Origin: Ipomoea triloba
Lineage: Eukaryota > Streptophyta > Magnoliopsida > Solanales > Convolvulaceae
Direction of reading: 5' to 3'
Assembly: GCF_003576645.1 (NCBI RefSeq)
Contig: NC_044925.1
Location: 12,639,045 to 12,703,044 of the forward strand
DNA: 64,000 nucleotides
In this document: one piece after another, positions 10,387-20,978 of the stretch
Numbering within the stretch: the first letter of the stretch is position 1
Layout: the number at the start of each line of letters is the position of its first letter
Program-made: the position numbers and the translations under genes
The notes under the pieces: generated by a model
The model's input: the letters and a program-made list of their open reading frames with translations, nothing else
Told to the model about the DNA's origin: nothing
The model's database searches: none

Positions 10387-13318
10387 AAAATGACACTTTT
10401 TCCCCTTGAGTTATGTGTGTATAGCAGTGTTGGTCCCGATAGGGTGGTGAAAAGTCTAGAGGGGGGGGGGGGGGAATAGACTTTTCTAACAATTAAAAAA
10501 CTTTATAACACTTCAACAACAGAGATTTCAAGTGAATAAATTCAACTTGAAATGTGCAGCGGAATATCGTACGGTAAAGTGATATAAAATAAAACTGCGT
10601 AAAACTGAAGAGATACTTGAAATGCAATACGTTGGAAATACTTAGAATAGCTCAAAGAACATGTATGCAAAGTTTGAGGCACATGCGAACGTGGGAACAC
10701 ACAAACCCAGATGATATGATCAACACAGTACGTAAAGGGTTAGTGAGTTAAAACATGCAAATATGTAAAGTGCAGTAAAGTAAATAGAGGCAGAGATTTA
10801 TAGTGGTTCGGAGATGGTGTAATTCTCCTACTCCACTTCTTCCTTCTCCAAGGAAGATTTCCACTATCTTCAATCACCCAGATACAATAGTGAAACTCCC
10901 GAGTGCTACGCACAAAGCTACACTCAACCACGAGCTCTCCGCACAAAGCTAAGCTCACGAGCGCTACGCACAAAGCTACGCTCCCCGAACGCTACGTACA
11001 AAGCTACGTTCCCGAACGCTACGCACAAAGCTACGTTCCAACCAAGTGTTACGAACAAATCTACACTTAGTTCACCCGAGTGTTATGCACCCAACTACGC
11101 TCCTTTCTACCATCGGTAGAGATACAACTGTTGTTCAGAGAAATAAAGATTTCTTTTTCTAAGACTTGAATTTCTCTCGTGTATAGCTCAATATCTCAGC
11201 ACTTTGTACTTTTATCGCATTCACCGCTCAGAAAACACCACTTGTTAATTTTCACGTTTTTTATTCGTAGTGCTGTAATCTTTGTTATCTCTGTATTCCC
11301 CCGTGCTGTTCTTCAAGTCTTCTTGGGCTTCTTATAATTCAAAGAATTATTTGCCCGTTATGAACATTCAAATTTTGAACGTTCACTTGATCTGATTGGT
11401 CATTCCAATCTGATCTTGATGGCCATACCTTCTCATTTAATGACCATACCGTTGATCTGATAACTTGCCAATTTGATCTGATAAAATCTCCATTTTGATC
11501 TGCACATTTAATGTCGCTGGTAACTTTTGACAAATTACCTCTGTAAATTGCTCACAAAGTCTTCTTTTACGTCTTGATTGATCCTTGAAACTTGTAGCCT
11601 CCAATTTTTGACTTTGTTGCCTTCTCAGCTTGATATTGCAGACTTTGTATCCTTCAAAGCTTGATATTTTTGACTTTGTTGCAATCTTGATTTGATTCCT
11701 TGGGCAAGTTGATCTTTCAAAATATTTTCCGGTTGGTTCTTGCTTGAGTATGAACAATGATCTTCAGAAAATCACCACCTTCAAATTTCTTCTGGTTCAG
11801 GGTATTACGTACTGAACCCAAAATATTTAAGACATGCAAAAATGACTAAGTGTAAGTCATACTCTTGGTTGCTTCATAGCATGCTCCATAGTGCTTTAAA
11901 ATAGCTTTCACGCGTGTAGAAATGGTGTAGTGTTCACGTGTATGTAATCCATGCAAAGTTGCTCCATGTTGACTTTGACTTCCTTCATTGACCAAAAATT
12001 AGCTCCAAAGACTTGGCCGTGCAACTAGCTACAAGGCTTCTTAATATTTAAAATGTATAAAGTAGGATTCAAATGTTGGACCTTTGGGTATGTTTCTAAG
12101 CCTTTAACCATTTCTCCATTTCAACTCATTCAATCATATCTATCAAATAAATATATTTGATCCTTCTTTGCATTGTGTAGCGTAAGGTGTAGAGATAGTG
12201 GATCTTGAACTTCTTCTCGGCTTTGACTTCCTCTATGGAGCTTTGACTAGCTCCATAGCCCCAAAAAATTGACTTTGACCCGTGATACTACTAGCTCCAT
12301 TCCTTGCACTCCAAGTTCAAAAATGTTCCCAATAGGGTTCAAACTTGTGTCTTGTTGCAAAGATAATTCAGTCTTGTCCATTAGATCATATACACTCATG
12401 TGTATGGTGGAAGCAAATGACTTACAAGAGTCATAACAAAATGTGTTCTATAACACAATAAATCGAACCATTCTAAGGTCATGTCTTTGTCTTCCGGGTC
12501 CAAACTCTACACTCTAAAAATAAAATAGGGGATTTATAAAATTACAAATTGGCTCATCAAAACTATTACAATTTTATTCCTAACAAGCAGTTTTTTCCCC
12601 TGAGTCATTAAAGTGGCGGTTTTCCCCCCTCAGTTATTTCAAAAGTGGCGGGTTTTCCCCTTGTAATGTTAAATTGACATTTTTACCCTTAAAATAACTA
12701 TTTCATTTATTTTTCTTCTCCAACTAATTATTACTAATATGTATGGAAGACCATGGTTCGATTCGAACCTAATCGGCTAATCAGACACTGTAGCAATTGA
12801 ATCTAAATAGTATGAATGGTTACGGTTACGATTCAGAACCGGAAAAATATAAAATAAAACAATTGCTAAATTTAGATTAGTTTAAAAATAAGAAATAGAA
12901 TTTACAAAAATAAATAAATAAATTTTGAATTGGCGGTTCAAAATCGAAATTGGAATCGAATCGAACCGATTTATCAAAATAAGTGTTTGATCATTTCACT
13001 ATATATGAATGTGGTTCAGTTCCGGTTCACGATTCAACAATTATTTTATTTTATTTTTCGGTTTTGAATCGTAACTAGAATTTTATACTATTTCGGTATG
13101 AATGTTACAATGTCCAGACGGTCCGGTTACGTTCGAACCGAATCGTGGTTATCCATACATGTAGCAATAATTTGTTGGAGAAGAAAAATAAATGAAATAG
13201 TTATTTTTAAGGGCAAAAATGTCAATTTAACATCACAGGGGAAAAAACCACCACTTTAATAAATTAGGGGGAAAAAGTGCTATATACATATAACTTAGGG
13301 AGGAAAAATGTCATTTTC
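10387..13318. mobile_element. Non-autonomous element with about 200-bp inverted repeats, split by a solo LTR
   Basis: The left end AAAATGACACTTTTTCCCC (10387 onward) resumes after the LTR at 12586 with TTTTTTCCCCTGAGTCATTA. The right end read inward from 13318 gives AAAATGACATTTTTCCTCCC and then TCCCCCTAATTTATTAAAGT. Both arms continue through TTAAATTGACATTTTT and CATTTATTTTTCTTCTCCAA. The core (about 12740-13160) is rich in GGTTCGATTCGAACC-like sequence and is itself partly inverted. Flanks AAAAATTTG and AAAAAGTTC could be a decayed 9-bp duplication. No coding sequence is visible. Confidence 0.6.
10428..12585 (-). mobile_element. Solo LTR, probably Ty1/copia, family A copy 1
   Basis: The LTR runs, read on the minus strand, from TGTTAGGAATAA to GGGACCAACA, with a perfect 5-bp target duplication AGCAG at 10423-10427 and 12586-12590. 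It contains the C-rich tract next to CTCTAGACTTTTC near its 3' end (a G-run of about 13 at 10461 on the plus strand). From about 10900 to 11100 it holds a degenerate tandem repeat of about 25 bp (GCTACGCACAAAGCTACG). No internal retrotransposon domain adjoins it, so it is a solo LTR. The ends and CCCCCCTCTAG tract suggest the SIRE/Maximus lineage; this is an inference. Confidence 0.8.
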
Positions 13319-13397
13319 CCTAAAAAGTTCAAGAGAGATACCAGTGAGAATAGGGACGGAATGACATAGCAGACATTAAGGGACATTGATTTACTTC

Positions 13398-13401
<4 letters not shown>

Positions 13402-13440
<39 letters not shown>
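13402..13440. repeat. (TTA)n microsatellite
   Basis: About 12 consecutive TTA/ATT triplets lie in the right arm of the hAT-like element, just outside the nested inverted-repeat element. Confidence 0.9.
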
Positions 13441-13441
<1 letters not shown>

Positions 13442-13570
13442 AAACCAAACAGTATTCGATTCGGTTTACAAGAATCCATTATCATTCGATTTTTCGGTAT
13501 ATTACTAGTTCGGTTCGGTATGTTTCGGTTCGGTTCGATTCGAAAAAATTGAACCAAATTGCTACCCCTA

Positions 13571-14505
13571 GTTTTGATTATTATCTCTTTTAAAAGAGTT
13601 TTTTTTTTTCAAAATGGTCCATCAACTATTGCTCATTCTCAATTTTACATTTCGACTTTCAACAACTCACTCAATTCAGTCATCCGTTAGATATTCTATT
13701 TACTCAGTGTTAAAAAGGAGGGCATTTTGGTTCGTTCACCTATTTTGTGCCTAATACACTTAGCAATACTCGAGGGATCATTTTGAAAAAAAACTATTTT
13801 ATTTATTTCATTTTGTTTATTTTGATTTTTGTTTTTATACTGTATCAAATTAGAACTTTTGTAGATTTTTTTCTCAAAAAATATGGATCATTTTGGGGGA
13901 AAAACTCTTTTATTTAATTATTTTATTTTATTTTTGCTTATTTTTATTTTTGTTTTTAGACTCTATTGAATTAGAATTTCTTTAGATTTTTTCTCACAAA
14001 TATAAATAGTTAAAATCCCACACTTTAATCCCAAAATTTTCAACTTTCTCAATAGATTTTTTCTCCCTGTCTAAACATACAAACATTTTCTCTATCTCTA
14101 TCAAGTTTTACAATACATTTATAAATAGTCATATCCTTTTTATTTTTATATTTTCATGCTCATATATATCTATAAAAAAAATCATACTAAAAGTTCAATA
14201 CATAATCAATCACTATGTATCACAATAAATATTATTTTTATCGTTGAAAATAACTTTTTTACATGCCTTGGTTAAAAGTTTCACTTTCAAATTTAAGTTT
14301 ATTAATATTCATATATAAAATGCAGAAAAACTTCAAAATGACAAGAACTTGTAATTGTGTTAAAGTTTGCATAGTGAAATTGATGATAATCACAAAAATT
14401 CTACCGCATTTGTTTTTAAACTCTGATGATATTCGTCAAATTTTTACAAATATAAAACTGAGATTGATTCTTATTTCTCTCATATGATACTGTTCTCACA
14501 GGATC

Positions 14506-14531
<26 letters not shown>
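13571..14531. other. AT-rich intergenic sequence with a tandem duplication
   Basis: A segment of about 115 bp is duplicated imperfectly in tandem (about 13775-13890 and 13895-14005): both copies carry ATCATTTTG with a following A-run, TTTTGTTTTTA, a CTATTGAATTAGAA-like box and TAGATTTTTTCTCA. Near 13610-13700 there is a motif run (CCATCAACTATTGC, CATCCGTTAGATATTC) of a kind common in MULE ends. A (TG)n tract precedes the next LTR. No gene is recognised; the 74-codon frame at 14263 has no family resemblance. Confidence 0.5.
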
Positions 14532-14536
<5 letters not shown>

Positions 14537-14539
<3 letters not shown>

Positions 14540-16823
14540 TAGGAATAATATGTAATAGTTTTGATGATACAAATTGTAATTTTTATTAGTCCCCTTATTT
14601 TATTTTGAGTCTAGTGTACAATCTTCAAAGGTCCAAGTCTAAAGTCAAGTCATACGAATTTGAGGAGAATTAAACTTAGTCAGCATATTGTTATTTATTT
14701 ATTATATGCTGTGAAAGTCATCAAAAGATGAAATGGAAGAATGGACAAGGAGCGCACAATGCAAGCCAAAGGTCTTTGGTTCAAAACCCAAGATTAACAT
14801 TTTATTTGGAGAATATGAGGATGACTCAACAAGGGAAGGAGGACAACTATAGCTGGTTCGAATTTATTTATGCAAGAAGGAGAAAATGCTACTAAGGCCA
14901 TTCTGAGAATAAACATTATTTGAGAAGAATACTATCTAACGAGTTAATATGGAGTAATGGTTGAGTACAAAGCATGAACTAGAAGGTCTATTGTTTGAAT
15001 CCTGATGTGAGTAATTTATTTTAAGCAAGGAAGATGACCAGGAGGACGACTCTCTCTATTTCCAGAATACACACTGGAATAGCTACACGTCCCTGGGAGC
15101 GAAAAATACAAGAAGAAATTCAAATCTTGGAGGAAAAATTCCTAAATGAAAATTTAATTTTTGGTAACAAAAATTCTATCCAAAAGTAAATTTTTGGACT
15201 GAGATTGGAGCCAAAATTAAATTTAATTTTGGGATAATAATTTGGAAATCCAAAATTAATTTTTGGAGGCATATTTCGAATTAATCTGATGAAAACCAAC
15301 TTGGAGGTGTCGGTGAATTTTCGGTGATATAATTTATGCTCAAGCAAGAGTCACCGGAGAAAATATTTTGGAGAGATCAACTTGACATTTCAGAAGAAGA
15401 AATTGCAAAGTCAAATTTTCACACTTGAAAGTCAAAATTGGAGGCCATCTTGATAAGGAAATTAAATTCAAGATCTGAAGAGTGCAATTGGACGAATGGG
15501 CTTCTTACAAGAGGAGTAATGACATAGGCCTAATTTCAAATTCATCTGACAAAGGCCATGGAGAGCTTCAGAACAAGTTGGCAAATAATTTCAAGATTCA
15601 AAATGGACGATCAAGATTTGAAGATCTACAACAGGTAGATAGCTTCTTCAAGCTATAAATACCCATGCAAGACTTGAAGACAAGCACCTCTCCACATCAC
15701 AACATCTGAGCAAATATTGAGCTATCTAAAGAAATTATTATTTTGAAGGAGAGAAGAAAAATTGGAGAGTGCAAGTATTGAGCTGAATAGAAAAATTCAA
15801 GTCAGAGAGAAAAGAAAAATACTTCTTTGTAAAATCATATCTACTATGAGTAGAGGAAAAGGAGAGTAGCAGGTGCGGCTTGTGAAATCCGAGTTGAGTG
15901 CGAGGCACTCGGAAGGAGCGTGGCTTTGTGCGAGACGCTCGGGAGCGTAGGGAGACGCTCGGGAGAAAAGCTCGGGAGTATAGCATTGTGCGGGATACTC
16001 GGAGGAGTGCGGCTTTGTGCAGAACACTCGTGAAGACTAAGTGTAGCTGGGTGCAAAACGCTTGGTTGAGGAGCGTAGCTGGGTGCAAGACGCTCGTGAA
16101 CGTAGCTGGGTGCAAGACGTTCGGGTTTGAGTGTTGCTGTAGGCAAAGAGCATTCGGAGTAGCAGATGCTAGAAGGGCACTGATCCACTATTTGTATCTG
16201 GTTGATTGAAGATAGTGGAAATCTTCCTTGGAGTGAAGGAAGAAGTGGAGTTGGAGAATTACACCATCTCCGAACCACTATAAATCTCTCTGTCTCTTTA
16301 CTTTGCTTGCACCATATTTATTCTTGCATGCATATCCCGTACTAACCCACTAACTGATATATCTATCTGGGTGTTGCAAGTCATACGTGTGCATGCATAG
16401 CATTACATTGCATATTTTATTACAAGTCTTCATATTCAAAGTGCATGTACTGAGCATTTCAATTTCCTAGAGCTTATTTACTATTCATGCACTATTCACA
16501 CACTATTCCTTACTATTCACTCACTATTCACATTTATTTGTAAGGGATTCCTCCTGATTCATACAAACCCATTTACTATTCATTCTTTATTTATCATCTG
16601 GGTTTGCTATCTCTTTTGTGTGCATGCAATATATCTCTTCATATCTGATCAAGTTATTTATAGCACTTTACGTACTGATATTCCGCTACGAACTCTAAGT
16701 TGTTTATTTGCTTTATGCTTGCTACCTAGAGTTGAAATTACCAAAGTGTTATATATTTTTTTAATTTGTTGAAAAGTCTATTCACCCCCCCTCTAGACTT
16801 TTCCCACCCTATCGGGACCAACA
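14537..16823 (+). mobile_element. Solo LTR, probably Ty1/copia, family A copy 2
   Basis: The LTR begins TGTTAGGAATAA and ends ATCGGGACCAACA, with GTGTG on both sides (14532-14536 and 16824-16828). Because it lies in a (TG)n tract the duplication is less decisive than for the other copies. The order of blocks matches copies 1 and 3: a GCTCAAGCAAGAGTCACC-like block near 15345, the tandem repeat at 15895-16150, CACCATCTCCGAACCACTAT near 16262, and the C-run with CTCTAGACTTTTC near the end. The predicted frames inside come from the repeat and are not genes. Confidence 0.8.
15890..16160 (+). repeat. Degenerate tandem repeat of about 25 bp inside the copia-like LTR
   Basis: About nine to ten units are variants of GTAGCTTTGTGCGAGACGCT followed by CGGGA. 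They drift between GACGCTCG, GACACTCG and GACGTTCG forms. The same repeat, with different copy number, lies in the sister LTRs at about 10900-11100 and 22310-22450, so it belongs to the element. Confidence 0.8.
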
Positions 16824-16846
16824 GTGTGTGTGTGTGTCATTTCTAA

Positions 16847-17130
16847 TGCAGTCAGGCCTTAACGTGCGGCCGGTGCGGCCACATCATTATATATGAAAAA
16901 ACACACCAATATTGTTAAGAAACGCACAAAAATGAAATGCACCAGCACACCACAAAATGCACCATTATGTACAAATAAATGCACCACACAGTGTTCGGAA
17001 ATGCACCATTAGGTGTGGTGAGATACGGCGCATTTTTTTTTGTGTGTGGTGCGTTGGTGCATTTCATTATTGTGTGTTTCCTAACACATTTGGTGCATTT
17101 TTGCATACCTAATGGTGCGGCCTGACCGCA
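16847..17130. mobile_element. Small foldback element bordering the tRNA array
   Basis: TGCAGTCAGGCC (16847-16858) is inverted as TGCGGTCAGGCC read from 17130, 11 of 12 bases. The interior is built from repeats of AAATGCACCA and GTGGTGCG in both orientations. I see no convincing target duplication. The tandem tRNA array begins within about 10 bp of its right end, so the element sits at the array boundary. Confidence 0.5.
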
Positions 17131-17423
17131 CTGGATTAATTATTAGTTCTTATGAATAATCATGATAATGTCAAAGATTATGATTTACAGATTTCATTTG
17201 TTTCGATCTTGAGATATAAAATTGGTTACCACAGTTGTATACAAGTAATTAGCATTCAACATGACATTAATCTCAATTCTAAAATGAAATATTAATTCAT
17301 ATTTTAAAACTTTTTTGTTTGTATTCACATATTTCAAAAAATATATTTAATGTGAATTTTTATTAATTGTATCTTCATTTATAAATATCAAATGTCATTA
17401 TATGTTTCATACTTATAAATCAA

Positions 17424-20003
17424 TTGGTTTTACACGCGCATTGCGCAAATGGGTTAATGCCCAATGTTTATATTTAAATAAATATTTGAAAATATATATA
17501 GGAGAAGTTTATACATAGGTAATTGAACGTCAAATTTATTTATTTAAATATGTAACTCAAAGTATATGATTCCAATATACTATATGAAATTCATTATAAT
17601 TGTCACTAAAATAAATATTTGCAACTTTGTAAAATCGATAGTCTAAATACTTGGTCTAAAAATGATAGTCTAAATAAATACTACTTTTGATTTGAATTTT
17701 TCTAAGTATTCTTAATTCTCTTTTGAGTAACATTGTGAATATTTGGTATTAATCGAGTAGCTTCAAATTATTTTTAAAATTTTTTTTCATGGTATTAATA
17801 AAATACTTGGTAAATAAATATATAACACTATTTTGTATTATAACTTTAATATTTAATTACAAGATATTGTAAAAATAAGATAATGGACAATGTAATGAAT
17901 ATCTACTATACTAATAAGAGTCAAAGAGAGTTAGGCCTAAAATGGGTAGAAAAAATGACGATCAAATTATTTAATCAAATGGATGGTTCAGCTGAATTAT
18001 TTAATCAAATAGATGGTTAAGATAATTCAGATTAATATTATTAATAGAGATTACCTAATTTAACCTTACTTTTATGATTATCCGTTAAGTTTTCCGTTAA
18101 ATATTCTATTCTCCGTTAACATTCCGTTAACTTTTAATTTACCCATTAATTTCTATAATAAAGATCTTAGGTTCGAACCACATCTCAATCAAATTTGACA
18201 TAATTAAGTTTCTCATTCTATTTTACTCTTATTAAATTAAATAAATTAGTAGCTACAACAAAAAATGATACATATGTATTTCTTTAATTTAGAATTATGT
18301 GTCTACAATACCTTTATTTGTAAAAATTATTCATTATCAAAAAATTAAATTAAATAAGAAAATAATTTCATTAGTTATATTGTCTTTATTTTCTCTCATG
18401 CATAGATTCTTTATATTCAAATTTATCAATTGATATTCATTACATTGTCCATTATCTTATTTTTACAAAATCTTGTAATTAAATATCAAAGTTATAGTAC
18501 AAAATAATGTTATATATTTATTTACCAAGTATTTTATTAATACTATGAAAAAAAATTTAAAATAATTTTGAAGCTAATTATATTAACTACTTGGGGATTG
18601 GTTGACAAAGAGAGTACTTAAATGATAACCCAACAAATTGAAGCGGAATCACTCTATTTTACTCTTATTGAATTAAATAAATTAGTAGTTACACCAAAAA
18701 ATGATACATATGTATTTCGTTAATACCATGAAAAAAAATAAAAAAGAATAGTTTGAAACCAATCATATTAACTACTTGGGAGATTTGTTGACAATGAAAG
18801 TACTCAAATAAGCCATTACCCAGCAAATTGAAGTGAGAAATTATCTTTTAATATCTTTGAAATACATAATATTTTAAATTTTCAAATTTTTATTAATTAA
18901 TTTAATCTTTTTTCTTAAACTAGGGATTTATTTATCCACAATAACTCATTCAGCAATAATGTTTGAACCAAATGAACTCCAAGCAGAACACCTAAAGGAA
19001 AGTCCATAGCTCGTATATCATAATTAATCTCATTGCATGACGTTGTCATCTATGCTACCAACAATATCCAAATTGCAAATAACACACTACCAACAAAAAG
19101 GAAGAGAACAAATAGTAAAGATGAAGACAATGACAATGTTACTCTAAAGAAAATTAAGAACACTTAGAAAAATTCAAATTAAAAGTAGTATTTATTTAGA
19201 CTATCATTTTTAGACCAAATATTTAGACTATCAATTTTACAAGGTTGCAAACATTAATTTTAGTAATAATTATAATGAATTTTCTATATTATCTTGGATT
19301 CATATACTTTGAGTTAGATATTTAAATAAAAAAATTCGACATTAAATTACCCATGTATAAGCTTCTCCTATATAATCTTGCATTGATATACTTTCAAATA
19401 CTTATTTAAATATAAACATTGGGCATTAATCCATTCGCGCAATGCACGTATAAAACTAGTCAATTGATGAATTTGAATGTAAAGAATCTTTGAATGGGAG
19501 AAAATAAAGACAATATAACTAATGAAATTATTTCTCTTATTTAATTTAATTTTTTGGTAATGAATAATTTTTTCAAATAAAGGTATTGTAAACACATAAT
19601 TCTAAATTAAAGAAATACATATGTATCATTTTTTGTTGTAGCTACTAATTTATTTAATTTAATAAGAGTAAAATAGAGTGAGGAACTTAATTATGCCAAA
19701 TTTGATTGGGATGAGGTACGAACCTAAGACCTTTCTTATACAAATTAATGGGTAAGTTAAAAGTTAACAAAATATTAATGGAAAGAAGAATATTTAACGG
19801 AAAACTTAACGGATAATCATATAATTAAGGATAAATTAGGAAATTTCAAAGAAAAATATAAATCTAAATAAACTGAACCATCTATTTGATTAAATAATTT
19901 GACAACCATTTTTTTTACCCATTTTAGGCCTAACTCTCTTTTGCTCTTATTAGTATAGTAGATTTTAGGCCTAACTCTCTTTGGCTGTTATTAGTATAGT
20001 AGA
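17424..20003 (-). mobile_element. Non-autonomous Helitron (outer), interrupted by a sibling
   Basis: Read on the minus strand, it starts TCTACTATACTAATAACAG (from 20003) and ends in GCGCAATGCGCGTGTAAAAC near 17428. The expected terminal CTAG has decayed to CCAA. The 5' end is partly doubled: a second TCTACTATACTAATAAGAG start lies at 19962, 41 bp inside. It sits in a tRNA-array unit, between ACTTATAAATCAA and a TATTGGTGTTTCAT sequence that matches the spacer's CATAGGTCTTTCAT. The sister at 17902-19459 splits it. The right-hand arm corresponds to the first third of the 34742 copy; the left arm lacks about 540 bp. No coding sequence. Confidence 0.8.
17902..19459 (+). mobile_element. Non-autonomous Helitron (inner), 1,558 bp
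   Basis: It begins TCTACTATACTAATAAGAG and ends with the hairpin-forming GCGCAATGCACG, then TATAAAACTAG. The flanks are A and T, and removing it rejoins AATGAATA with TCAATTGAT, the contiguous sequence seen (inverted) in the 34742 copy. The insertion therefore fell between A and T of the sibling, as Helitrons do. It is homologous along its length to 34742-36288. No Rep/helicase or other protein is encoded; short frames inside are chance. Confidence 0.9.
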
Positions 20004-20343
20004 TATTGGTGTTTCATTAAAAAAATACTTTATTTAATAATAGTAATACTTCTTAGCATCTTAACATAACAACAATCATTATACTCCGTAATATATAGAC
20101 CGTGCATCGCACAAATATCATGATAGTAATAATAATAAAGGTTGTTTGTTGGTGAATTATGAATGTTTATTTGGGTGTGTAGATTGAGCATTACGGAGTT
20201 TGATAATGGGATTTAACTAGACATCTTGCAAGTAGAGAAAAGTGGAAGAACCTATTAAAATTAACTTCAAACAATTACGGGCTTCTTATTTCGCTTTAAT
20301 CCATACGCACTTAGACACTACTCTATGAAAGCTATTATTAGCA

Positions 20344-20416
20344 CTGACCTAGGATTATAGTTGGAGTAATTTGAATTGAAATCCTTAGGTTGCTGGTTCA
20401 AATCCGGCAGGTCGGA
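20344..20416 (+). pseudogene. tRNA-Tyr pseudogene, D-arm deleted
   Basis: CTGACCT is followed directly by AGGATTATAG, so the D-arm and part of the anticodon stem are missing (about 20 nt). The intron and exon 2 follow; the T-loop reads TTCAAAT instead of TTCGAAT, losing G57. Not functional. Confidence 0.85.
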
Positions 20417-20478
20417 TTACTTTTGATTTGTTAGGTTAAACTTTTCTTTGTTTTCCTATAAAGAGCTTAAAAAAAAAA

Positions 20479-20549
20479 CGCCATTAACGAGGTCGAGCCT
20501 GGGTCTCTCGCATGAGAGGTTGGGATACTCACCACTATAATACAACGAC
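20479..20549 (-). pseudogene. tRNA-Asp pseudogene (anticodon position now CTC)
   Basis: It aligns to the Asp consensus over 71 nt but has many changes: the acceptor 3' strand and T-arm are eroded and the anticodon loop reads CTCTCAT instead of CTGTCAC. It is paired with the broken Tyr copy at 20344. Confidence 0.85.
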
Positions 20550-20978
20550 ATGTGCAACATACCAAGACAGTCACATATTCCTATTGCTAGTAGACCCAAT
20601 ACAATGTGTGCGTGTGGCTGTCGATTTCAAATCAAACTAATACATGTCGTAGTCACTGCTGATTTTATTATATTACTTTATAATGTAAACATTCATTACC
20701 CATTATTTATATTCATATTTATATCCTATACCATCAACAAACTACAAGTATATATACAAATCCAAGTAAAATTATAATTTACATGAAACATTAATTAGTT
20801 ATGAATAATCATGATAATGTCAAAGATTATTATTTACAAATTTCAATTGTTTCGATCTTGAGATATAAAATTGGCTGCCATAGCTACATAAAAGTAATTA
20901 GCGTTGGACATGACATTAATCTCTATTCTAAAATCAAATACTAACTCATATTTTTAAGCTTTTTTTTTGTATTCACTT

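Larger units (their letters stand above)
7413..13570. mobile_element. hAT-like non-autonomous element swollen by nested insertions
   Basis: The left end TAGGGGTGGC (7413-7422) and right end GCTACCCCTA (13561-13570) are inverted copies with one mismatch. They are flanked by 8-bp direct repeats TTTTTGAT (7405-7412) and GTTTTGAT (13571-13578), also with one mismatch. The sub-terminal sequence is rich in GGTTCGGTTCGATT-like tracts in opposite orientations (7425-7500 and 13450-13555). Both the ends and the 8-bp duplication suit hAT. Without the nested elements the original would be only about 1 kb, MITE-like. It contains elements at 7516-8693, 8827-9938 and 10387-13318. Confidence 0.65.

Noticed and set aside
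15738..16278. Overlapping frames of 76-144 codons in the copia-like LTR
   Set aside because: They arise from the 25-bp tandem repeat read in several frames on both strands.
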